DNA from: Elusimicrobiota bacterium
Lineage (GTDB): Bacteria > Elusimicrobiota > Elusimicrobia > UBA1565 > UBA9628
Length of the DNA stretch: 9,606 nt
Assembly (NCBI GenBank): GCA_016194625.1
Contig: JACQBB010000232.1
Location: forward strand, 1-9,606
Direction of reading: 5' to 3'
The notes under the pieces are model-generated. The model did no database searches and was not told the origin of the DNA. It saw only the letters and a list, made by a program, of their open reading frames with translations. The stretch's first letter is position 1. Each line of letters begins with the position of its first letter. Both the position numbers and the translations under genes were made by a program. Below, piece by piece: positions 5,154 through 9,606 of the stretch.

Positions 5154-6193
5154 CCGCTCCCCGCGCCGCGGTCCTGTTCGCCTCGTTCGGCGGCCCCGGG
5201 TCGCCCGCCGAGGTCATGCCCTTCCTGGAGCACGTCACGCGCGGCCGCGGCATCCCGCGCGAGCGCCTGCTCGGCGTCGCGGCCCACTACGAGCGCATCG
5301 GCGGCCGCTCGCCGATCGTCGAGATCACCCGCCGCCAGGCGGACGCGCTGCAGGCCGCGCTCGCGGCCGTCGGCGACCCGCGGCGCGTGTACCTGGGCCA
5401 GCGCCACTCGGCGCCCTTCTTCGAGGACGCGTTCGCGCGCATGGCCGCCGACGGCGTCGCGCGCGTCCTGGTCTTCGTCACCGCGGCGTTCCGCTCGGAG
5501 GCGAGCCTGGAGCGCTACGTCGAGGCCGTCGAGGCCGCGCGCGCGAAGGCCGGCCCCGCGGCGCCCGCCGTCGAGTTCGTCGGCCCCTGGTCCGACCATC
5601 CGCGCTTCGTCGCCGCGCTGGCCGCGCGCGCGCGGGAGGCCGCGCCGGCCGCGGGCGTCCCGTGGGTGTTCACCGCCCACTCGATCCCCTGCGCGATGGC
5701 CAAGGCGTCGACCTACGTCGAGGAGCTGCGCCGGACCGCGGGGCTGGCCGCGGCGGAGTGCGGGGCCGCGGATTGGCGGCTCGCGTTCACCAGCCGCAGC
5801 GGCAGCCCGCGCGACGCCTGGCTGGAGCCGGACGTCTCCGTCGTCATCCGCGAGGCCGCGGCGGCGGGGACGCGCGAGCTGTTCCTCGTGCCGTTCGGCT
5901 TCGTCGCCGACCACGTGGAGGTGCTCTACGACCTCGACGTGGAGGCGAAGGCGGCCGCCGACGCCGCCGGCGTGCGCTTGACGCGCGCGGCCACCGTCGG
6001 CGACCATCCCGAATTCGTCGCGATGATGGCCGAGGTCGTCCGGGCGGGGGCGCCCGCGGAGCGCGCGCTGGCCGTCGACTCGAGCGCCACGCGCTTCCGC
6101 GACGGGTCCGCGGCGTCCGCGGTCGGACGCGGCTCGCGCGTCTGCCACTGCTTCCCGGGGCGGGCCGACGCGCCCTGCCTGCGCGGCGCTTAG
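5150..6193 (+). CDS. hemH: Ferrochelatase, coproporphyrin/actinobacterial-like type
   Basis: Ferrochelatase inserts Fe2+ into a porphyrin at the end of heme synthesis. The 347-residue protein shows the family landmarks. These are SFGGPGSPAEVMPFLEHV then TRGRGIPRERL near the N-terminus, HYERIGGRSPI, the histidine motif FTAHSIP (His177), and FGFVADHVEVLYDLD with the conserved acidic residue Glu257. The TRGRGIP-x-ERL and FGGPG wording resembles actinobacterial enzymes that act on coproporphyrin III (CpfC), so the substrate may be coproporphyrin. Cysteines C181, C204, C332, C334 and C343 include a C-terminal CHC pair, as in ferrochelatases that carry a [2Fe-2S] cluster. Start choice: GTG at 5150 overlaps the upstream stop (GTGA) and places the first core strand seven residues in. 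The stop overlaps that of the opposing gene by 3 bases on each strand (6190-6193). Family assignment is firm; pathway type is inferred. Confidence 0.93.
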   Translation: MTAPRAAVLFASFGGPGSPAEVMPFLEHVTRGRGIPRERLLGVAAHYERIGGRSPIVEITRRQADALQAALAAVGDPRRVYLGQRHSAPFFEDAFARMAADGVARVLVFVTAAFRSEASLERYVEAVEAARAKAGPAAPAVEFVGPWSDHPRFVAALAARAREAAPAAGVPWVFTAHSIPCAMAKASTYVEELRRTAGLAAAECGAADWRLAFTSRSGSPRDAWLEPDVSVVIREAAAAGTRELFLVPFGFVADHVEVLYDLDVEAKAAADAAGVRLTRAATVGDHPEFVAMMAEVVRAGAPAERALAVDSSATRFRDGSAASAVGRGSRVCHCFPGRADAPCLRGA

Positions 6194-7140
6194 CCTTCCG
6201 AGCCGCCGGAGCCGCCGCCCTTCATCAGGAAGGCCCCGGCCAGGACGCCGAGCGCGCCGCCGACGACCATCCCCACGGGGCCGAGGAAGGCCCCGAACAT
6301 CGCGCCGAACAGCCCCACCAGCGTGATCCGGGCGACGGTCGGCTTGTCGAGCGTGAACCCGCCGCCGCCCGAGGACGCTCCGGGGCCCTTGTCGGCCCCG
6401 GGCGCGGGGGGAACTCCGGTCGTCGTGCGCATGTCGCTGACGCCGGGGCCGGAGGCGGAAAGGGTCGGGCGCGCGGTCTCGCCGCCGGGCCCGGCCTTGG
6501 CGGGCGGACCGGACTTCGCGGGCGGCGTCTGCTCGCAGGGGCCTCCGTCCATCGAGCCGGCGGCGCCCGCCTGCGCCTTCAACTGGGAGAACGCGGTCGC
6601 CGCGGACGGGCACGGCTTCAGGGCGGCCGGACCGGCTTTCGTCGGGAGCGCGCCGCCGTAGGCGGGGACGTCGAGCGCGGCGAACAGTCCGGCGGGGTCC
6701 TTCTTGAGCCCCGTCGCGAGGCGCCCGATCAAAGGGGTCTCCGGGTAGTCCGTCTTCGGAGGCTTCTGCGCCAGGCCCGTCTGCAGAGTCTTGCGCGCCC
6801 CGGTCAGGGCGACGACGGCGTTCGTCTGCCAGGTCTCGGCGTCCGGGGCCGCCTTGAGCTTGGCGGTGACGGCGGCCTCGCCGCCGCCGGCCGCCCGGGC
6901 CTGCCTCAGCGCGGTGACCACGGAGGCGGCGAGGACGGGGTCGCCGGAGACCTGGGCGTAGAACGCCTCCTGTTCGAGCGGGTCGGCGAACAGGCGCTTG
7001 GCGGCGTCGCGGTACTCCGCCTCGGCGTCGGCGACGCTGAGCGGCGCGGGCGCCCGCGCCGCGGCCTTCTTCGCCGAGCGCGGAGCGGCCAGGGCGGGGA
7101 CGGCGAGGAGCAGTGCGGCGGCGAACTCGAGGCGGAGCAT
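6190..7140 (-). CDS. Exported protein with glycine-zipper membrane tail
   Basis: This 316-residue protein begins with a signal peptide (MLRLEFAAALLLAVPALA, cleavage about residue 18) and an Ala/Lys-rich stretch. A helix-rich domain follows (about 35-155), then a region with two cysteines (177, 202) that could pair in the periplasm. Next comes a long Pro/Gly/Ala linker to about 262. The C-terminus is hydrophobic (about 269-306) with glycine at every third or fourth position (276, 279, 283, 287, 290, 294, 298, 302). A probable turn at GPVG (287-290) splits it into a membrane hairpin. The protein ends GGGSGGSEG. The ATG at 7140 is chosen because a Shine-Dalgarno and sigma-70 promoter lie just upstream; the in-frame TTG at 7200 is part of the -35 box. 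It runs convergent to the ferrochelatase gene and divergent from gcvT. I recognise no named family. Confidence 0.8.
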   Translation of the reverse strand: MLRLEFAAALLLAVPALAAPRSAKKAAARAPAPLSVADAEAEYRDAAKRLFADPLEQEAFYAQVSGDPVLAASVVTALRQARAAGGGEAAVTAKLKAAPDAETWQTNAVVALTGARKTLQTGLAQKPPKTDYPETPLIGRLATGLKKDPAGLFAALDVPAYGGALPTKAGPAALKPCPSAATAFSQLKAQAGAAGSMDGGPCEQTPPAKSGPPAKAGPGGETARPTLSASGPGVSDMRTTTGVPPAPGADKGPGASSGGGGFTLDKPTVARITLVGLFGAMFGAFLGPVGMVVGGALGVLAGAFLMKGGGSGGSEG

Positions 7141-7144
7141 GGGG

Positions 7145-7150
7145 TCCTCT
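7145..7150 (-). promoter_or_regulatory. Ribosome binding site fixing the start at 7140
   Basis: Read on the minus strand, AGAGGA lies 4 bases before the ATG at 7140. It falls downstream of the predicted transcription start (about 7165), so it is on the mRNA and supports 7140 as the start. Confidence 0.75.
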
Positions 7151-7171
7151 GGTCCGGGAACGCTTCCTTCG

Positions 7172-7200
7172 AGTGTAGACCCGCCGTCCCGCCCTGTCAA
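7172..7200 (-). promoter_or_regulatory. Sigma-70 promoter of the glycine-zipper protein gene
   Basis: On the minus strand, a perfect TTGACA (7200-7195), a 17-bp spacer and TACACT (7177-7172) form a near-consensus promoter with +1 near 7165. It lies back to back with the gcvT promoter in a 107-bp gap, and the two -35 boxes are only 12 bp apart, so the promoters may influence each other. Confidence 0.85.
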
Positions 7201-7212
7201 TGGGGGCGGTCC

Positions 7213-7241
7213 TTGGCGCGGGTCGGGAAAAATGATAGTTT
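7213..7241 (+). promoter_or_regulatory. Putative gcvT promoter, predicted leaderless start
   Basis: TTGGCG (7213-7218), a 17-bp spacer and TAGTTT (7236-7241) keep the key first, second and last bases of the -10 box and place +1 on the A of the ATG at 7248. An alternative -10 is GATAGT (7234-7239), giving a leader of two bases. Either way there is no room for a normal leader, Shine-Dalgarno or riboswitch. Confidence 0.5.
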
Positions 7242-7247
7242 GGGGCC

Positions 7248-8366
7248 ATGACGACCTCGACGCTCCCCCGACGGACGGCGCTGTTCGAGTCGCACAAGCG
7301 GCTCGGCGGACGCATCGTGGACTTCCACGGCTGGGAACTCCCGGTGCAGTACGAATCGATCATCAAGGAACACGAGGCGGTCCGCAACCGCTGCGGGCTG
7401 TTCGACGTGTCCCACATGGGCCAGGTCTTCGTGACCGGCCCCGACGCGCTCGCCTTCCTCCAGAAGGTCAACGCCAACGACATCTCCAAGATCGGCCCGG
7501 GCAAGGCGATCTACTCGCACCTGCCCAACGAGCGCGGCGGCGTCGTGGACGACGTGATCGTCTCCTGCCTGGCCAAGGACCGCTACCTGGTCGTGGTCAA
7601 CGCGGCGACGGCCGACAAGGACTTCGCCTGGTTCACCGAGCACGCGAAGGGGCTGGACGTCTCCCTGGAGAACAAGTCCGACCATTACGGCATGATCGCG
7701 GTGCAGGGACCGAAGGCCGCGCCCCTGATCGAGCTGCTGGCGCCGTCGGCGACCAAGCTGCCGCGCTTCGGCGCGCTCGAGCTCGAGCTGTACGGCACGC
7801 CCTCCTTCATCACCCGCACCGGCTACACCGGCGAGGACGGCGTCGAGTTCATCGTCCCCAACCACATCGTCGTGCGCGTCTGGGAGGACCTGCTCGCGCA
7901 GGGCCAGTCCTTCGGCGTGACGGCGTGCGGACTGGGCGCGCGCGACGTCCTGCGCCTGGAGGCCGGCTACCTGCTCTACGGCTCGGACATCGACGACGAG
8001 CACTCGACCTACGAGGCGAACTACGGCTGGGTCGTGAAGCTCGACAAGGGCGACTTCATCGGCCGGGCGGCGCTCGCCAAGCAGAAGGCCGAGGGCGTGA
8101 AGCGCCGGCTCACCGGCGTGAAGCTGCTCGAGCGCGGCGTGCCGCGCCACGACACCCCGGTGCTCGTCGGCGGCAAGGAGGCCGGCAAGCTCTGCTCGGC
8201 CACCTACTCGCCGTGCCTGCAGGCCGGCATCGGCGTCGGCTACCTGGACCGCCCGGACCTGGCGCCCGGGACGAAGTGCGCGGTCGTCCTGCACGGCCGC
8301 GAGGTCCCCGCCGAGGTCGTCAAAGTCCCGTTCTACGTGTCGCCCAATCTCAAGAAGGGAGCCTAA
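7248..8366 (+). CDS. gcvT: Glycine cleavage system T protein (aminomethyltransferase)
   Basis: T protein transfers the aminomethyl carbon from the lipoyl arm of H protein to tetrahydrofolate, releasing ammonia and forming 5,10-methylene-THF in the cytoplasm. The 372-residue length is normal for the family. Seen in order: FHGWELPVQY near the N-terminus, LFDVSHMGQ, and NERGGVVDDVIV with Asp101 at the catalytic position. Further on are the folate-side motif RTGYTGEDGVEF (190-201), GLGARDVLRLEAGY and a C-terminal barrel domain with CSATYSPCLQAGIGVGYL. It heads gcvT-gcvH-gcvP and is 4 bases from gcvH. The G-run before the ATG (7242-7245) is too close to act as a normal Shine-Dalgarno, so initiation is probably leaderless. 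Confidence 0.97.
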   Translation: MTTSTLPRRTALFESHKRLGGRIVDFHGWELPVQYESIIKEHEAVRNRCGLFDVSHMGQVFVTGPDALAFLQKVNANDISKIGPGKAIYSHLPNERGGVVDDVIVSCLAKDRYLVVVNAATADKDFAWFTEHAKGLDVSLENKSDHYGMIAVQGPKAAPLIELLAPSATKLPRFGALELELYGTPSFITRTGYTGEDGVEFIVPNHIVVRVWEDLLAQGQSFGVTACGLGARDVLRLEAGYLLYGSDIDDEHSTYEANYGWVVKLDKGDFIGRAALAKQKAEGVKRRLTGVKLLERGVPRHDTPVLVGGKEAGKLCSATYSPCLQAGIGVGYLDRPDLAPGTKCAVVLHGREVPAEVVKVPFYVSPNLKKGA

Positions 8367-8370
8367 GACC

Positions 8371-8763
8371 ATGTTCGACCCCAAGACGCTCAAGTTCATG
8401 AAGTCGCACGAGTGGTTCGCCGCCGACGGCACCGTCGGCATCTCGGACCACGCGCAGAAGGAGATCACCGACGTGGTCTTCGTCGAGCCCCCGAAGGTCG
8501 GCCGCAAGGTCAAGCAGGGCGAGGCGTGCGCGGTCGTCGAGTCGGTGAAGGCCGCGTTCGACATCTACGCGCCGATGTCCGGCGAGATCGTCGCCGCCAA
8601 CGCCGACGCCGCCAAGGACCCGGCGATCGTCAACCGCGAGCCCTACGGCAAGGGCTGGCTGTTCAAGATCAAGCCTTCGGCCCCGGCCGAGTCGTCCGCG
8701 CTGATGGACCAGGCGGCCTACGAGCAGTTCCTCGCCACCGAGGCCGCGCATGGAAGCCACTAA
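8371..8763 (+). CDS. gcvH: Glycine cleavage system H protein
   Basis: H protein is the lipoylated carrier that shuttles the aminomethyl group between P, T and L proteins. The 130-residue length is typical. The lipoyl site is in [15 protein letters not shown], with the modified Lys at residue 60 (codon 8548-8550). The N-terminal KSHEW, the strand [21 protein letters not shown] and the [10 protein letters not shown] segment are standard. The ATG follows gcvT by 4 bases, with AGGGAG about 9 bases upstream inside the end of gcvT. Its 3' end overlaps the start of gcvP by 14 bases. Modification needs a lipoate ligase or LipB/LipA, none of which is in the window. Confidence 0.97.
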   Translation: MFDPKTLKFMKSHEWFAADGTVGISDHAQKEITDVVFVEPPKVGRKVKQGEACAVVESVKAAFDIYAPMSGEIVAANADAAKDPAIVNREPYGKGWLFKIKPSAPAESSALMDQAAYEQFLATEAAHGSH

Positions 8764-9606
8764 GGAGCGCGCCGCGGCCGCCCTGCCCGCCGCCGACGAC
8801 TTCTCCCGCCGCCACATCGGCTCCGGCGCGGCCGACCAGGCCGCGATGCTCGCCCTGCTCGGCAAGGACAGCCTCGACGCGCTGACCGACGCCGTCGTCC
8901 CGGCCGGCATCCGCCTCAAAGGTCCGCTGGCCCTGCCCGCGGCGGCGTCCGAGGCCGACGCGCTGGCCGAGCTGCGCCGCCTCGCCGCGAAGAACTCCGT
9001 CTGGCGCTCGTACCTGGGCCAGGGCTACCACGACACCGTCACGCCGCCCGTCATCCTGCGCGAGGTCCTCGAGAACGCCGGCTGGTACACCGCCTACACG
9101 CCCTACCAGCCCGAGATCTCCCAGGGCCGCCTGGAGGCGCTGCTCAATTTCCAGACCGTCGTCATCGACCTGACCGGCCTGCCGGTCGCCAACGCGTCCC
9201 TGCTCGACGAGGGCACCGCCGCCGCCGAGGCGATGGCGCTGTGCCTGCACGCGTCCGAGGACCCCGCGGGCCGAGCGTTCTTCGTCTCCAAGGACTGCCA
9301 TCCGCAGACCGTCGAGGTCGTGCGCACGCGCGCCAAGCCGCTCGGCGTGGAGGTCGTCGTCGCCGACGCGCTCCCGGCGGGCCGCAAGCTCCTGGGCGCG
9401 CTCGTCCAGTACCCGGACACGCACGGCCGCGTGAAGGACTGGTCGGCCTTCGCCGACGCGGTCCACGCCGCCGGCGGCCAGCTCGTCGTCGCCGCCGACC
9501 CGCTGGCGCTGACGCTGTTCAAGGCTCCCGCCGAGTTCGGCGCCGACATCGCCGTCGGCTCCACCCAGCGCTTCGGCGTCCCGATGGGCTTCGGGGGCCC
9601 GCACGC
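8750..9606 (+). CDS. gcvP: Glycine dehydrogenase (decarboxylating), P protein, 3' end missing
   Basis: P protein is the PLP enzyme that decarboxylates glycine and loads the aminomethyl group onto lipoyl-H. The frame is open to the window edge, giving 285 residues of a protein usually about 950 long. Diagnostic segments: FSRRHIGSG near residue 18 and [20 protein letters not shown], where the usual MIGLGY is replaced by a YLGQGY variant. Then come [43 protein letters not shown] and [17 protein letters not shown] at the edge. The RHIG start is that of single-chain GcvP, not of the separate GcvPA subunit. The PLP lysine lies outside the window. Start: ATG at 8750, with GAGG at 8740-8743, overlaps the gcvH end by 14 bases in another frame, indicating translational coupling. 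Confidence 0.95.
   Translation, partial: MEATKERAAAALPAADDFSRRHIGSGAADQAAMLALLGKDSLDALTDAVVPAGIRLKGPLALPAAASEADALAELRRLAAKNSVWRSYLGQGYHDTVTPPVILREVLENAGWYTAYTPYQPEISQGRLEALLNFQTVVIDLTGLPVANASLLDEGTAAAEAMALCLHASEDPAGRAFFVSKDCHPQTVEVVRTRAKPLGVEVVVADALPAGRKLLGALVQYPDTHGRVKDWSAFADAVHAAGGQLVVAADPLALTLFKAPAEFGADIAVGSTQRFGVPMGFGGPH

Noticed and set aside
7141..7200. N-terminal extension of the glycine-zipper protein starting at TTG 7200
   Set aside because: The TTG is part of the TTGACA -35 box; the ATG at 7140 has a Shine-Dalgarno and opens directly into a signal peptide.
7141..7247. Glycine riboswitch upstream of gcvT
   Set aside because: The 107-bp gap holds two opposing promoters, and the predicted gcvT transcription start is at or within two bases of its ATG; no paired aptamer structure is visible.
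4595..7504. A 969-codon open frame on the minus strand, with other long minus-strand frames at 2316-4280, 3406-4827, 7197-8564 and 8669-9604
   Set aside because: They lie antisense to recognisable genes (barrel, propeller, ferrochelatase, gcvT, gcvP), are Arg/Ala/Gly-rich without domain motifs, and reflect the scarcity of stop codons in GC-rich DNA.
8750..9606. Split GcvPA subunit of a two-subunit P protein
   Set aside because: The N-terminus has FSRRHIG and the spacing typical of single-chain GcvP. The 3' end is missing, so this could still be revised.
1..9606. CRISPR array, insertion sequence, tRNA or rRNA gene
   Set aside because: No regularly spaced direct repeats, transposase motifs, terminal inverted repeats or tRNA/rRNA signatures were seen; the window is almost fully covered by coding genes with gaps under 110 bases.

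Overview
This 9.6-kb window is very GC-rich (about 70% by eye) and comes from a diderm bacterium. The evidence for an outer membrane is an outer-membrane beta-barrel protein with a LysM peptidoglycan-binding tail, lipoproteins, and several exported or membrane-anchored proteins. No gene fixes the taxonomy. The mix (a PorV/UPF0164-like barrel, small Cys-rich lipoproteins, an actinobacterial-style ferrochelatase, single-chain GcvP, and lineage-specific anchored proteins) suits a GC-rich member of a little-studied phylum. Elusimicrobiota is my weak guess.

Layout. (1) 3-770 (+): the 3' part of an alpha/beta hydrolase. (2) 798-1300 (+): a near-consensus sigma-70 promoter drives two tandem paralogous small Cys-rich lipoproteins; a perfect hairpin terminator (1320-1355) follows. 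(3) 1373-2236 (-): an unrecognised protein with one N-terminal membrane anchor, convergent with the lipoproteins. (4) 2334-6193 (+): a tightly packed four-gene run. It encodes a beta-barrel/coiled-coil/LysM protein, a receiver-like/TM/beta-propeller protein, a degenerate PilZ-like protein and a ferrochelatase. The last two junctions are 4-bp stop/start overlaps. (5) 6190-7140 (-): an unrecognised exported protein with a glycine-zipper membrane tail; its stop codon overlaps the ferrochelatase stop. (6) 7248-9606 (+): the glycine cleavage operon gcvT-gcvH-gcvP, with gcvP cut by the window end.

How the genes work together. The gcv genes supply the T, H and P proteins for glycine decarboxylation and one-carbon supply; the L protein is not in the window. 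In the 2334-6193 operon the first gene could link the outer membrane to peptidoglycan. The second joins a cytoplasmic receiver-like domain to a predicted periplasmic propeller, and the third looks like a PilZ domain without its c-di-GMP-binding residues. Together they look like an undescribed envelope or signalling module, with a heme-synthesis gene translationally coupled at its end.

Regulation. Two kinds of start region are visible. The lipoproteins and the 6190-7140 gene have a sigma-70 promoter, a short leader and a clear Shine-Dalgarno. By contrast, the genes starting at 2236 (-), 2334 (+) and 7248 (+) have a -10 element about 6-7 bases before the ATG and no usable Shine-Dalgarno, which predicts leaderless mRNAs. 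Every gap between genes is shorter than 300 bases. I saw no RNA gene, insertion sequence or CRISPR array.
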